DNA of 64,000 nt, taken from Cyanosarcina radialis HA8281-LM2. GTDB lineage: Bacteria; Cyanobacteriota; Cyanobacteriia; Cyanobacteriales; CCAP-1448. Where the stretch lies: the NCBI GenBank assembly GCA_019359615.1, contig JAHHHA010000013.1, positions 84,116 to 148,115 of the forward strand. The letters are read 5' to 3'. How positions within the stretch are numbered: the stretch's first letter is position 1; the number at the start of each line of letters is the position of its first letter. Both the position numbers and the translations under genes were made by a program. The notes below the pieces were generated by a model. It did not search any database, had not been told where the DNA came from, and was given only the letters and a program-made list of their open reading frames with translations. This document shows, one piece after another, positions 53,840 through 64,000 of the stretch.

Positions 53840-55147
53840 ATGCCCAGATCGCTTAGAGTTAAGCCCGATCGCCTCGATCGCGTCAAGTTAGCTCTCAGTC
53901 GTAACGGCTTTCGCAGCCAACGCTCTTTAGCTGAGGATGTAGGATTATCTCTAGCTACAGTCAGTAACTTCCTGACAGGTAAGCCAGTTGACTATGCGGT
54001 GTTCGACGAACTATGTCGGAGTTTGGCCCTGGAGTGGCGAGAAATTGCCAATCTGGATTTTGAGGTTTTGTCCCCCAATAGAGACAAAAGTTCTGAAACC
54101 ATTGAATGGAGGGATGCCAACCAGAACTCGTCGCCCAGCTACCCCAACGGTGCAGTCCCCCTCGGCTCCCCTTTTTACCTAGAACGCACTCCTTTTGAAA
54201 AGCAGATTTATCAAGAAATCGAGAAACCAGGAGCCTTAGTACGAATTAGAGCGCCCAGAGAAATGGGCAAGACTTCGCTGCTGTTAAGGGTTATCGACTT
54301 TGCCAAACGCTTGGGCTACCGCACCGTCAGCCTGAACTTAGAGCAAGTTGACCAAAGCATCCTGAGCGATTTGCCTCAATTTTTGCGCTGGCTGTGTGCC
54401 AACGTTACCCGTCAGCTTCGTTTACCACCGCAGCTAGACGAATATTGGGATGAGGATCTAGGAAGCAAAATTAGCTGCACTTCCTACTTCCAAGACTATC
54501 TCTTAGAGTCAATTGACACTCCCCTGGTGTTGGCGTTTGATGAGACGAACCAGATTTTCGAGCATCCGCAAGTAGCCAAGGATTTTTTACCGCTGCTGCG
54601 ATCGTGGTACGAAGAAGCTAAAACCCTACCGATCTGGCAAAAGCTGCGCCTAGTCGTAGTTCACTCGACAGAAATTTACGTTCCCCTCGATCTCAACCAA
54701 TCGCCGTTCAATGTCGGGCTGCCGATTGAGTTAAATACCTTCTCTCCGATGCAGGTGCAGCAATTAGCTCAACGTTACGGCATCGACTGGTCGGAGGGGG
54801 AGGAAGCTAGGCAACTAACAGATGTAGTGGGAGGACATCCAGCCCCGATCCATACAGCAATCTATCACCTCAGTCGTGGGGAGGTAACTTTAGCACAACT
54901 ACTGCAAAGTGCCTCCACAGCTACTGGAATTTACGATCGCCACTTGCAGCGCCATTGGGCAACTATGCACGAACAGCCCAAATTAGCCCAAGCGCTCGAT
55001 ACCATTATCAGTGCGGCCGAACCCATGAAATTAGATGCGATCCTGGCTTTTAAGTTAAAGAGTCTGGGGTTGATTCGACAGTCAGGCGATCGAGCGATAC
55101 CTGGCTGTAATTTGTATCGGCAGGCGTTTAAATCGATCGCCAGTTAA
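53840..55147 (+). CDS. HTH plus AAA-like (AAA_35) ATPase, copy 1
   Basis: 435 residues. An N-terminal HTH (SQRSLAEDVGLSLATVSNFLTGKPV) of the XRE-like type occupies residues 1-60. After a linker, the AAA_35-type ATPase begins YLERTPFEKQIYQEIEKPGALVRI with Walker A APREMGKTSLL near 140 and a Walker B-like LVLAFDE. About 80% identical to the next gene by eye. Likely an ATP-dependent regulator. It is divergent from the protease unit, across block C. Confidence 0.85.
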   Translation: MPRSLRVKPDRLDRVKLALSRNGFRSQRSLAEDVGLSLATVSNFLTGKPVDYAVFDELCRSLALEWREIANLDFEVLSPNRDKSSETIEWRDANQNSSPSYPNGAVPLGSPFYLERTPFEKQIYQEIEKPGALVRIRAPREMGKTSLLLRVIDFAKRLGYRTVSLNLEQVDQSILSDLPQFLRWLCANVTRQLRLPPQLDEYWDEDLGSKISCTSYFQDYLLESIDTPLVLAFDETNQIFEHPQVAKDFLPLLRSWYEEAKTLPIWQKLRLVVVHSTEIYVPLDLNQSPFNVGLPIELNTFSPMQVQQLAQRYGIDWSEGEEARQLTDVVGGHPAPIHTAIYHLSRGEVTLAQLLQSASTATGIYDRHLQRHWATMHEQPKLAQALDTIISAAEPMKLDAILAFKLKSLGLIRQSGDRAIPGCNLYRQAFKSIAS

Positions 55148-55260
55148 CTATCGATCGCGTGGAGGTTTCCCATGCAATACTTACATGGCGGTAGCGGTGC
55201 GTTACGCGGCGCTAACATACCTTGCTCGATCGACACAGCTAAAATGAGGTATTACGATCG

Positions 55261-55296
55261 GGTTCGTTGGGTTTCACTCCGTTCAACCCAACCTAC
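55261..55296. repeat. dispersed inverted repeat (gttgggtt...aacccaac), copy 2
   Basis: Same arm sequences as 33447-33487, here between the two AAA genes. Confidence 0.75.
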
Positions 55297-55310
55297 GATT
55301 ATTGCACTCG

Positions 55311-55338
55311 TTACTCGTTACTCGTTACTCATTACTCG
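55311..55338. repeat. heptanucleotide tandem repeat (ttactcg)4
   Basis: Four units of ttactcg, one with a single change, between the tandem AAA genes. Confidence 0.85.
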
Positions 55339-55420
55339 TTGCTTCGCCTTTATTATCTAATAAAAGTAATAAAAGAGGGGTTCTGGTGTAAAATTAGCAC
55401 ATGGCTTTAGAGAGAGCGTC

Positions 55421-56722
55421 ATGCCCAGATCCCTTAGAGTGAAACCCGATTGCCTCGATCGCGTTAAGTTAGCTCTCAATCGTAATGGCTTTCGCAGCCA
55501 ACGCTCTTTAGCCGAGGAAGTAGGATTGTCTCTAGCTACAGTCAGCAACTTCCTGACAGGTAAGCCTGTTGACTACGCGGTGTTTGACGAACTATGTCGA
55601 AGTTTGGCCCTCGATTGGAGGGAAATCGCCAATCTAGATTTTGAGGTTTTATCCCAGACTAAAAACCAAAATTCTGAAACCATTGCAGAGAGAGATTCCA
55701 ATGCCGATGCTTTTCCTAGCTACCCCAGTGGGGCTGTCCCTCTCGGTTCGCCGTTTTACCTAGAACGGTTTCCCTTAGAAGAGCGGGTTTATGAAGAGAT
55801 CGGCAAACCAGGAGCTTTATTACGGATTAAAGCGCCCAGAGAAATGGGCAAGACTTCGCTGCTGTTGAGGGCAATAGACTTTGCTAAACGTTTGGGCTAC
55901 CGTACCGTCAGCCTGAACCTGGAGCAAGTTGACCAAAGCATCTTGAGCGATTTGCATCAATTTTTGCGCTGGGTATGCGCCAACGCTGCCCGTCAGCTTG
56001 AGTTACCACCGCAGCTAGACGATTATTGGGATGACGATTTAGGCAGCAAAATTAGCTGCACTTCCTACGTCCAAGACTATCTGCTAAAGGAAATTACCGC
56101 TCCTATAGTTTTAGCGTTCGATGAGGTGAATCAGATTTTTGAATATCCTCAACTGGCAAAAGATTTTTTACCGCTGCTGCGCTCTTGGTACGAAGAAGCC
56201 AAAACTCTGCTCGGCTGGCAAAAGCTCCGCCTAGTCGTGGTTCACTCGACGGAAATTTACGTTCCCCTCCAACTCAATCAGTCGCCCTTTAATGTCGGAC
56301 TGCCAGTTCAGTTAAGCGGCTTCAGTCTAGAAGAAGTGCAGCAGTTAGCTCGACGTTACGGCATCGACTGGTCGGATGGGCAGGAAGCTAGGCAACTAAT
56401 GGATATAGTGGGAGGACATCCAGCGCTGATCCATACAGCCCTCTATCACCTCAGTCGTGGCGATGTCACTCTCGCCCAAGTGCTAGGAACTGCCCCTACA
56501 GCTACCGGAATTTACGATCGCCACTTGCAGCGCCATTGGGCCACCATGCACGAACAGCCGGAATTAGCCCAAGCGCTCAATACCATTATCAGTGCAGCCG
56601 AACCCGTATCGTTAGCCCCGATCGTCGCTCATAAGTTAAGCAGTCTGGGACTGATAGAGCGATCGGGCGATAAAGTCATGGCAGGATGCGAGTTGTATCG
56701 GCGATATTTTTTCCAAGGATAA
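55421..56722 (+). CDS. HTH plus AAA-like (AAA_35) ATPase, copy 2
   Basis: 433 residues, a tandem duplicate of the preceding gene with the same HTH and the same Walker A APREMGKTSLL. Differences cluster in the linker after residue 70 and in the C-terminal end. It is followed after 5 bases by the TOMM docking-protein gene, so this copy belongs to that operon whereas copy 1 stands apart. Confidence 0.86.
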   Translation: MPRSLRVKPDCLDRVKLALNRNGFRSQRSLAEEVGLSLATVSNFLTGKPVDYAVFDELCRSLALDWREIANLDFEVLSQTKNQNSETIAERDSNADAFPSYPSGAVPLGSPFYLERFPLEERVYEEIGKPGALLRIKAPREMGKTSLLLRAIDFAKRLGYRTVSLNLEQVDQSILSDLHQFLRWVCANAARQLELPPQLDDYWDDDLGSKISCTSYVQDYLLKEITAPIVLAFDEVNQIFEYPQLAKDFLPLLRSWYEEAKTLLGWQKLRLVVVHSTEIYVPLQLNQSPFNVGLPVQLSGFSLEEVQQLARRYGIDWSDGQEARQLMDIVGGHPALIHTALYHLSRGDVTLAQVLGTAPTATGIYDRHLQRHWATMHEQPELAQALNTIISAAEPVSLAPIVAHKLSSLGLIERSGDKVMAGCELYRRYFFQG

Positions 56723-56727
56723 AAACT

Positions 56728-57606
56728 ATGCTAGAGCGACCGCATTTCAAACCCTGTTATTCGGTTTCCACCGTCGCCCCAGACCAAGTATTTCTTTTAT
56801 CTGAAAGAGAGACAGTATGTTTGAGCGATCGCTTTTTATATCTGGTAGCATCTTTGATTGATGGCGATCGCACCAGTGACGAAATTATTGATGCCATCCA
56901 AGTTAAATTGCTCCCAAAACAGCAAACACCTCAAGATATTTCTACTTTCTTTCAAGAAGCTCTTGATGTTAGTATCAAAGCTCAGGCTGCTTTATTTCAT
57001 ATGGAGAAAGCAGGTTATCTAGTCGAAGGAGATTACCTGTTACCATCAAACTTAATTACTTTTTGCCATCATCTTAATATCGACTCCGATTTAGCTAGCC
57101 AACGATTAAAATCTACTAAAGTAGCGGTTGAATCTTTTGCTTCTCTGGGGAAATCGGATTTGATTGCTAATTTGCAAGCTTTGAACGTTCAAATAGCTAA
57201 CGAATCGGACTTAGAGCGAGTCGATTTAACTGTAGTTTTGACTGATGACTACCTTCATCCTAAGTTAGAGGATTTCAATCAAAAATCAATTCGATCGCCA
57301 AGTCCTTGGATGTTGGTAAAACCTCTAGGAACGGTGGTTTGGCTGGGACCTCTATTCGATTCTCAGACAACAGCTTGTTGGCAGTGTTTGGCTAGTCGCT
57401 TGCAGAATAACAGGCCAGTTGCGGGTTACGTGCAAAGAGTTAATCGCCAATCGGTCGCTCCCATCTCTCCTCCAGGATTTCTCCCTTCTACTTTGCAAAC
57501 AGCTTTAGGTATGGCTGCGACAGAAGTTTTTAAATGGATTGTCCGAGGAGAAAACGATCGATTAAAAAATACTCTGATTGCTTACGATACTCTGACTCTC
57601 CAATAG
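56728..57606 (+). CDS. TOMM cyclodehydratase-type docking protein (E1-like), no YcaO domain
   Basis: 292 residues from the ATG at 56728. It begins [25 protein letters not shown], a leader-binding-domain type start seen in TOMM 'C' proteins, and has an E1/ThiF-like part ending with [37 protein letters not shown] and [16 protein letters not shown]. Such proteins bind precursor leaders and deliver them to a YcaO cyclodehydratase, usually fused or adjacent. Here the protein stops after the docking part, and no YcaO gene is in the window; the kinase gene follows 2 bases later. Confidence 0.78.
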   Translation: MLERPHFKPCYSVSTVAPDQVFLLSERETVCLSDRFLYLVASLIDGDRTSDEIIDAIQVKLLPKQQTPQDISTFFQEALDVSIKAQAALFHMEKAGYLVEGDYLLPSNLITFCHHLNIDSDLASQRLKSTKVAVESFASLGKSDLIANLQALNVQIANESDLERVDLTVVLTDDYLHPKLEDFNQKSIRSPSPWMLVKPLGTVVWLGPLFDSQTTACWQCLASRLQNNRPVAGYVQRVNRQSVAPISPPGFLPSTLQTALGMAATEVFKWIVRGENDRLKNTLIAYDTLTLQ

Positions 57607-57608
57607 CG

Positions 57609-60600
57609 ATGAATGTGATTACCGATTATCGAATTACCACTAAGATTTACGAAAGCGCCAATTCAGTGGTTTATCGAGCTGTCGCGAACTCTAACGATCG
57701 ACTCGTTATTCTCAAAGTTCTCAAGGAAGATTACCCAACTCCGTCAGAATTGACCAGGTACAAACAGGAGTATGAAATCACACGCTCTTTGGCGATCGAT
57801 GGCGCGATCGAAGCCTACGATTTGTTGCCTTATGGAAATACGCTTGCGATCGTTTTAGAGGATTTTGGAGGGATATCATTAGATGCTCTGATGGGATCTA
57901 AAGAGTTTGCGCTCTCGGAATTTCTTCAGATTGCTATCCAGATTGTCGAGATACTGGATGCGATTCATGGAGCAAATGTTATTCATAAAGATATCAATCC
58001 TTCTAATATCGTTTATAACCCAGAAACTAGACAACTTAAAATTATTGACTTTGGTATCTCGACCACTTTCACGCATGAGAATCCGCCAATTAATAGCCCA
58101 AATGTGTTGGAAGGAACGCTGGCCTACATTTCACCAGAGCAGACGGGCAGAATGAATCGTGTGCTGGATTACAGTACTGATTTCTACTCTCTCGGTGCAT
58201 CTTTTTACCAGTTGCTAACCCAAAAATTGCCGTTTGAAACCCATGATGCTCTGGAATTAATTCACTGCCATATTGCCAAACAACCCGTTCCGCCTCACGA
58301 AATTGATTCAAAAATTCCGCGAGTCGTTTCTAATATTGTCATGAAATTGTTGGCAAAAATGGCTGAGGAGCGATATCAAAGTGCGTTGGGCATAAAAATA
58401 GACTTAGAGGAGTGTCTAAAACAGCTACAGCAGGCTGGGCAGATTTTAGAGTTTTCGATCGCTCGTCAAGATGTTTTCGATCGATTAAAAATTCCGCAGA
58501 AACTTTATGGTCGAGAAGCACAAATAGAGACCTTACATTCAGCATTTAAGCGAGTTGTTGAAGGTGACGGGCAGCAGGTAGAAATGCTATTAGTGAGCGG
58601 CTACTCTGGAATTGGTAAATCTGCGCTTGTCCAGGAGCTTTATAAACCGATTACACAGCAGCGCGGCTACTTTATTTCTGGAAAATTTGAGCAGTTCCAA
58701 CGAAACATTCCTTATTCTGCGGTTATTTCTGCCTTCCAAGTTCTCATCCGACAACTGCTGACTGAAAGTGAAGCCCAACTGGCTCTATGGCGTGAAAAGC
58801 TTCTGGTTGCTTTGGGTGTTAACGCTCAAGTCATAATCGCTCTCATTCCTGAAATCGAACAAATTGTCGGTCCTCAACCTGCTGTACCATCCCTAGAACC
58901 CACTGAAGCACAAAATCGCTTTAATGCAGTATTCCAAAAGTTCATTGAAGTCTTTTGCCAGCAATCTCACCCGCTAGCTCTTTTCCTGGACGATCTGCAA
59001 TGGGCTGACTCTGCCAGTCTGAAACTCATTGAGCTAATGATAACCAAGAGCAATCCGGGATATCTACTGTTGCTGGGTGCTTATCGAGATAACGAAGTCA
59101 GTTCCAATCATCCCACAATCATCACGATCGATCGCTTAAGGGAAGCAGGGGCAATCATCAACAGCATGGCTCTCAATGCCCTGGAGATCGATCGGATTAC
59201 TCAGTTGCTTGCAGACACCTTACACTGCGATCGGAAAACCGTCGCATCTCTCGCAACATTAGTTCTCAAGAAGACTTCGGGAAATCCTTTTTTCATTAAT
59301 GAATTTCTCAAAACAATTTATCAGGAAAATCTTCTGATGTTCGATCGACAGCAGCAGTGCTGGCAGTGGGATATCAATCAGATTGAAGAACAGGGTATCA
59401 CCGAGAACGTAGTGGACTTAATGGTTGGAAAGCTGAAAAAACTTCCTGAGACGGCTCAGAAAGCGTTGCGTTTAGCGGCTTGCATTGGGAGCCGTTTTGA
59501 CCTCGATACTCTCTCAATCATTCTCGAAAAATCGGCTCCTGAGACTTTCAAAGATCTTCTACCCGTGATTCAATCCGGAGCGATTTTACCCATCTCAGCC
59601 TTGACAGCATTTTCAGAAGCACCGATCGCATCCGCATTAGTCATCCAGAATTACAAATTTTTGCACGATCGCGTCCAACAAGCTGCTTATACCTTGATTG
59701 ATGAGGAGCAAAAAAAAGCAGTTCACCTCAAGATTGGCAGGCTTCTACTTGCCAGCACCCATGAAGAAGCCCGTGAGGAAAAAATCTTTACTTTAGTCAA
59801 TCATCTGAATGAAGGACGAGCGTCGATCGAGAGCAAAGCTGAAAAAATAGCACTAGCAGCATTGAATGTGCAGGCTGGCAGAAAAGCAAAGGAAGCGATA
59901 GCTTATCCTGCATCTAAACATTACTTAATTTTAGCTGAAGATGAGTTTCCAGGAAATGTTTGGGAAGAACACTATGAAATGGCTCTGAACCTTTACAAGG
60001 AACTCACAGAGGTTGAGTATCTTAATGGAAATATTGAACAGTCTCTACTTCTGATCGAGAAGGCACTGAGGCAAGCAAAATCAGTCCTCGACTGTACAGA
60101 ATTCTATTTCTTACAGATTAATCTGTATACCTTGTTAGGAGAATTAATCGAAGCAATTGATTCGGGTCGAACAGCACTTAGAAAGCTGGGAATCGATTTG
60201 CCTGCGGACAACTTGGAAGCAGCCTTTAGATTAGAGCTTAGAGAATATCAAGAGAATTTAGGTAGCAAAGAGGTCAGCTTATTATATAACTCTCCAGAAA
60301 TGGTAATCCCTGAAAAGAGGGCTGCCTTGACGATATTGCATTGTATCGTGCCAGCAGCTTGGATGTTCAACCCAGTTCTGCTGTACGTTGTCGGAACTAA
60401 AATGGTCAATCTAAGTATCAAATATGGCCACACGGAAAAATCTTCGATAGGGTACGTCTGCTTTGGAGTGATTAATTCCCATGCGCTGCACAACTATCAC
60501 CTGGCTTATCAATACGGCTGTCTCAGTGTCAAGCTATCCAATAAATATCATAATTTAAGTTCCAAAGCTGGGGCGTACCAACTTCAAGCCTGTATGATTA

Positions 60601-63600
60601 TGCCCTGGTTGAAGCACATTAAGCTTTCTGAGAGGGTTAGCATTGAAGGTATTGAAGCAGGGGTACAAGCTGGCGATCTACAAGCTAGTGGATATGGTTT
60701 AGCTCATCATTTGTACAATCTTATTTATCAAGGTAAAAATCTTAATCTTCTTCTAAAGGAAGCTGAACGTAGTTTTCTCTTTAGTCAAGAAAGCCAAAAT
60801 CAGTGGGCAGCCAATTGTACACTAGGCGCTAAGATTATCATCCAAAATTTAGTGGGTTTTACCCAAGATAAATCCTGTTTTGATATAGAAGAAACCGAGG
60901 AAGCCCACTTTTTAGAAACTTGCCAGAAAGATTGGACGTTGGGGGCAATCTGTTTGTATTACATATTCAAAGCTGAAGCTCTTTATCTATATCGTCAGCC
61001 GCTCCAGTTAGTTCTTTTAGAACAAGCTGGAGAATGGTTTGACTATATAATGGGCACTATCTCAATTTCCCAGCATAATTTCTATTACTCACTAACACTC
61101 ATTGCGCTCTATCCTCAAGCTGCATTAGACGAGCAGGAAAGATACTGGCAGCAACTCGAAACCAATCAACAGCGCATGAAAGCGTGGGCAGATAATTGTC
61201 CAGAGAACTTTCTGCATAAATATCTGTTAGTGGAAGCAGAAATGTCTCGGATCTCAGGTCACTGGCAGCAAGCAATCGATTTATACGATCGAGCCATTGC
61301 ATCTGCTAAAGAAAACGAGTTTATTCAAAACGAGGCGATTGCGAATGAACTTGCGGCAAAGTTCTGGTTAGAGCGAGGAAAGGAAGAATTTGCCCAACTT
61401 TATATGAGAAAAGCTTGCCAAGCCTACCAAATATGGGGTGCAAAGCGTAAAGTCGAGATGCTAGAAGAAACCTATCCTCAGTGGTTTTCGGCTAGTTCAT
61501 CAGTGAAAACCGGAATAACCGCTTCGGCAACAACCTCCGATCGTTTGCTTGATACTCTTGAGCTAACAACCATTATCAAGGCATCTCAGGCGCTCTCAGG
61601 CGCGATCGTGCTAGAGGCTCTGATTGGAAAGTTGATGGGAATTGCGATCGAAAATGCTGGGGCGCAAAAAGGTTTTCTGATTTTAGAGCGTGAAGGTCAT
61701 TGGGTTATCGAAGCTCAAGGGACAGTAGATTCTGATGACGTTACTCTATGGCGATCGCTTCCCATCGACTCAGTTGATGTTGACCTTCAGATCCCTCGGT
61801 TGTCAGCCTCGATCGTCAACTATGTCGCTCGCACCCAGGAAAGTTTAGTCTTAAATGATGCCGCCCGTGAGGGACAATTTATTAGCGATCCATATATTGT
61901 CGCCGCTCGACCCAAATCCGTTCTTTGCACGCCTTTAGTCGATCGAGGCCAGCTTAGCGGTATCTTGTATCTAGAAAATAATTTGACTGCCGGGGCATTT
62001 ACCAGCGATCGCCTAGAAATCCTCAATCTCCTCTCCTCTCAAGCCGCCATCTCTTTAGAAAATGCTCGACTATACGTTGCCTTGGGCGAGAACGAGAAAA
62101 GATTAACTCAATTTTTAGAAGCTATGCCCATAGGTGTCTTCGCTCTTAATGCTAAAGGACAACCCTACTATGCCAATCGAGCCGCCCAGCAAATTCTAGG
62201 ACAGGGAATTGCCGCCGGAACTACAAGCGATCGCTTGACGGAAATCTATCAGGCTTATTTAGCCGGAACAGACCAACTGTATCCGACAGAGAAGCAACCC
62301 ATCGTCCGCGCCCTAAAAGGCGAAAGTACGACGGCCGACGATCTAGAAATTCGCCAAGGAGAGCGAACAATTCCTTTAGAAGTATCAGCCACTCCTGTTT
62401 TTGACGATCGAGGTGAGATTGTCTACGCGATCGCAGCCTTTCAGGATATCACTCAGCGCCGACAAGCTGAAGCCGAGCGGGTTCGGTTTACCCAAGAACT
62501 AGCCCTCAAAAAGCTTGCCCTCGAACGTGCCAAAGATGAACTAGAAGAGTATAGTCGGACGCTAGAGCAAAAAGTCGAAGAACGCACCCAAGAACTGTCA
62601 CAAACCCTAGAAATCCTTAAATCTACTCAAGCCGAACTGCTATTTGAAAACGAGTTACTGAGGAGCGCAGACCAACCCTCGACCTTCGACTATCAAGTGG
62701 GGGGAAGTTTGCCGATGGACGCTCCCACATACGTAGTGCGGGCAGCAGACCGTTATTTGTATAAAGCCTTAAAGCGTGGCGAGTTTTGCTACGTCCTCAA
62801 CCCCCGACAAATGGGAAAATCCAGCCTCATGGTCCGCATGATTCATCACCTCCAACATGAGGGGATTTGTTGTGCGCCGATCGATCTGACCCGGATCGGC
62901 AGCGAAGGTATTACCCCCGATCGATGGTATAAGGGAGTTGCCTTCGAGATCGGGCGACGTTTTGGATGGCGAAGCCAGGTTCACCTCAAATCTTGGTGGC
63001 AAGAGCGAGAAGATCTTTCTCCAGTTCAGCGATTGAGCGAATTTATCGAAGAAGTTTTGCTGCTTGAAGTCGGCGTAGAAGACGGTACTCCCTCAAAACC
63101 ACTGGTCATCTTTATCGATGAAGTCGATAGCGTCCTGGGTTTAAGTTTCCCAGTTAACGATTTTTTTGCCCTGATTCGCTCGTGCTACAACCAGCGGAGT
63201 CTGAACCCAGAATATCGGCGTTTAACCTTTGCTCTCTTTGGTGTCACTACCCCATCAGATTTAATTACCGACATCCAAACCACCCCCTTTAATATCGGTC
63301 ATGCCGTTCACCTGGAGGGTTTCAAGGAACACGAAGCCCAACCTTTGCTGCAAGGATTGGCTCAGAGAGTTAGCAATCCCCAAACGGTACTCAAAGAAGT
63401 ATTAGCTTGGACGAACGGCCAGCCTTTCTTGACGCAAAAGCTTTGCCAGCTAATTCGGCATTCTTCATCGGCGATCCCCACTAACAGAGAAGCCGAATGG
63501 ATCGAAAACTTGGTGCGATCGAAGATTATAGATCGTTGGGAATCTCAGGATGAGCCAGAACATTTGAGAACCATCCGCGATCGCCTGCTCAAAAGCCAAC

Positions 63601-63788
63601 GCTCTCTAGGGATGCTAGCACTCTACCGTCAAATCTGCGATCGAGGAGAAGTTGTCGCCGCCGACACTCCAGCCGAAAGGGAATTGCTCCTTTCGGGCCT
63701 AGCTGTGAAGCAACAGGGGTTTCTGAGAGTCAATAACCGGATTTACGAATCGATCTTCGACTCCAGTTGGATCGAGCAGTACGCCTAA
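57609..63788 (+). CDS. giant Ser/Thr kinase - AAA - GAF - PAS - AAA_35 protein
   Basis: 2059 residues from the ATG at 57609. Ser/Thr kinase (5-265: VILKVLKE Lys, [28 protein letters not shown]), AAA_16-type ATPase (Walker [11 protein letters not shown] near 330; Walker [13 protein letters not shown]), a long TPR-like helical region, GAF (1330-1490), PAS (1500-1615), coiled coil, then AAA_35 (1700-2059, Walker [10 protein letters not shown], Walker [10 protein letters not shown]). Related cyanobacterial proteins end in a histidine kinase; here that is replaced by AAA_35. It shares an operon with the docking protein and HTH-AAA copy 2. Confidence 0.9.
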   Translation: MNVITDYRITTKIYESANSVVYRAVANSNDRLVILKVLKEDYPTPSELTRYKQEYEITRSLAIDGAIEAYDLLPYGNTLAIVLEDFGGISLDALMGSKEFALSEFLQIAIQIVEILDAIHGANVIHKDINPSNIVYNPETRQLKIIDFGISTTFTHENPPINSPNVLEGTLAYISPEQTGRMNRVLDYSTDFYSLGASFYQLLTQKLPFETHDALELIHCHIAKQPVPPHEIDSKIPRVVSNIVMKLLAKMAEERYQSALGIKIDLEECLKQLQQAGQILEFSIARQDVFDRLKIPQKLYGREAQIETLHSAFKRVVEGDGQQVEMLLVSGYSGIGKSALVQELYKPITQQRGYFISGKFEQFQRNIPYSAVISAFQVLIRQLLTESEAQLALWREKLLVALGVNAQVIIALIPEIEQIVGPQPAVPSLEPTEAQNRFNAVFQKFIEVFCQQSHPLALFLDDLQWADSASLKLIELMITKSNPGYLLLLGAYRDNEVSSNHPTIITIDRLREAGAIINSMALNALEIDRITQLLADTLHCDRKTVASLATLVLKKTSGNPFFINEFLKTIYQENLLMFDRQQQCWQWDINQIEEQGITENVVDLMVGKLKKLPETAQKALRLAACIGSRFDLDTLSIILEKSAPETFKDLLPVIQSGAILPISALTAFSEAPIASALVIQNYKFLHDRVQQAAYTLIDEEQKKAVHLKIGRLLLASTHEEAREEKIFTLVNHLNEGRASIESKAEKIALAALNVQAGRKAKEAIAYPASKHYLILAEDEFPGNVWEEHYEMALNLYKELTEVEYLNGNIEQSLLLIEKALRQAKSVLDCTEFYFLQINLYTLLGELIEAIDSGRTALRKLGIDLPADNLEAAFRLELREYQENLGSKEVSLLYNSPEMVIPEKRAALTILHCIVPAAWMFNPVLLYVVGTKMVNLSIKYGHTEKSSIGYVCFGVINSHALHNYHLAYQYGCLSVKLSNKYHNLSSKAGAYQLQACMIMPWLKHIKLSERVSIEGIEAGVQAGDLQASGYGLAHHLYNLIYQGKNLNLLLKEAERSFLFSQESQNQWAANCTLGAKIIIQNLVGFTQDKSCFDIEETEEAHFLETCQKDWTLGAICLYYIFKAEALYLYRQPLQLVLLEQAGEWFDYIMGTISISQHNFYYSLTLIALYPQAALDEQERYWQQLETNQQRMKAWADNCPENFLHKYLLVEAEMSRISGHWQQAIDLYDRAIASAKENEFIQNEAIANELAAKFWLERGKEEFAQLYMRKACQAYQIWGAKRKVEMLEETYPQWFSASSSVKTGITASATTSDRLLDTLELTTIIKASQALSGAIVLEALIGKLMGIAIENAGAQKGFLILEREGHWVIEAQGTVDSDDVTLWRSLPIDSVDVDLQIPRLSASIVNYVARTQESLVLNDAAREGQFISDPYIVAARPKSVLCTPLVDRGQLSGILYLENNLTAGAFTSDRLEILNLLSSQAAISLENARLYVALGENEKRLTQFLEAMPIGVFALNAKGQPYYANRAAQQILGQGIAAGTTSDRLTEIYQAYLAGTDQLYPTEKQPIVRALKGESTTADDLEIRQGERTIPLEVSATPVFDDRGEIVYAIAAFQDITQRRQAEAERVRFTQELALKKLALERAKDELEEYSRTLEQKVEERTQELSQTLEILKSTQAELLFENELLRSADQPSTFDYQVGGSLPMDAPTYVVRAADRYLYKALKRGEFCYVLNPRQMGKSSLMVRMIHHLQHEGICCAPIDLTRIGSEGITPDRWYKGVAFEIGRRFGWRSQVHLKSWWQEREDLSPVQRLSEFIEEVLLLEVGVEDGTPSKPLVIFIDEVDSVLGLSFPVNDFFALIRSCYNQRSLNPEYRRLTFALFGVTTPSDLITDIQTTPFNIGHAVHLEGFKEHEAQPLLQGLAQRVSNPQTVLKEVLAWTNGQPFLTQKLCQLIRHSSSAIPTNREAEWIENLVRSKIIDRWESQDEPEHLRTIRDRLLKSQRSLGMLALYRQICDRGEVVAADTPAERELLLSGLAVKQQGFLRVNNRIYESIFDSSWIEQYA

Positions 63789-63895
63789 GTTTTTGCACCT
63801 ATGCCTTTTTGGGAGCCACGGAGAAAGTTGGCCCTAGCATCTAATATCGATGAAAAAAGAAGGCATTAAATGCTTGTAGATACTGTCTTGAGCCG

Positions 63896-64000
63896 TCAAG
63901 GGGTAGCGATCGAATAATGCGGGTCAAAAGGCTGTTTTGACTTCAAAATGCCGAAAGCTAGATGGATGAGCTTTGGCATAATGGCACCAAGCACCTGCAT
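63896..64000 (-). CDS. transposase, C-terminal end only (window edge)
   Basis: The frame is open to the window edge and gives the last 34 residues, ...KLIHLAFGILKSKQPFDPHYS..., a C-terminal pattern (KL-hhh-G-L-K-PFDP-Y) typical of IS110-like transposases. The remainder lies outside the window. Family assignment is tentative. Confidence 0.55.
   Translation of the reverse strand: MQVLGAIMPKLIHLAFGILKSKQPFDPHYSIATP

Noticed and set aside
56728..57606. The docking protein as a frameshifted full TOMM CD fusion
   Set aside because: The DNA after its stop encodes the kinase at once, with no YcaO-like residues in any frame, so the protein is short by design or by old loss, not by a local frameshift.

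Overview
The window is chromosomal DNA from a cyanobacterium. It carries photosystem I genes (psaF-psaJ), a form I Rubisco operon with its chaperone (rbcL-rbcX-rbcS), a carotenoid ketolase, sipA, and a very high density of the HIP1 octamer (gcgatcgc). Heptanucleotide tandem repeats, several dispersed palindromes and many large multidomain signalling proteins fit a filamentous or otherwise large-genome cyanobacterium; I cannot name the genus. No tRNA, rRNA or CRISPR array was found.

Layout. 1-4 kb: a GH13 enzyme cut by the window edge, then a glycosyltransferase beside a CrtW ketolase. 4-7 kb: an Mpo1-like gene directly behind an intact TnpB with a divergent small ribbon-helix-helix gene. 7-17 kb: housekeeping genes (1-Cys peroxiredoxin, cysK, a peptide-type ABC ATPase, tsaD, psaF-psaJ, purH) and a Uma2 pseudogene with an internal deletion. 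17-25 kb: an orphan lanthipeptide-like precursor, a ClC-CBS-USP channel, a secreted protein with a nuclease-toxin-like C-terminus, a pentapeptide-repeat protein, and a toxin-antitoxin pair lying between two HIP1-bounded copies of sipA. 25-33 kb: a STAND ATPase with 14 WD40 blades, aroF preceded by an aromatic-rich leader peptide and an apparent attenuator, lipA and small genes. 33-41 kb: a histidine kinase translationally coupled to a REC-PAS-GAF-GGDEF-EAL protein, a membrane protein and a GNAT. 41-45 kb: rbcLXS and ispD.

45-63.8 kb is an accessory island and the most unusual part. On the minus strand lie a PatA/PatG-type subtilisin-like protease, four short genes sharing the leader M-x-(L/I)-PIQ-(A/S)-QP (three with cysteine-rich cores, one knottin-like in spacing), duplicated families of small proteins, a META-domain protein and a flavin monooxygenase. 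A conserved block of about 150 bp recurs three times upstream of these units. On the plus strand follow two tandem HTH-AAA ATPases, a TOMM cyclodehydratase-type docking protein with no YcaO partner, and a 2059-residue Ser/Thr kinase-AAA-GAF-PAS-AAA protein, the last three in one operon. I read the island as a candidate ribosomal-peptide (RiPP) locus with unusual chemistry and control; that is inference from composition. The window ends in the 3' end of a transposase gene.

Regulation seen directly: the aroF attenuator, the psaFJ and rbcLXS terminators, a dyad upstream of rbcL, a hairpin between rbcL and rbcX, and coupling of two-component genes by overlap.
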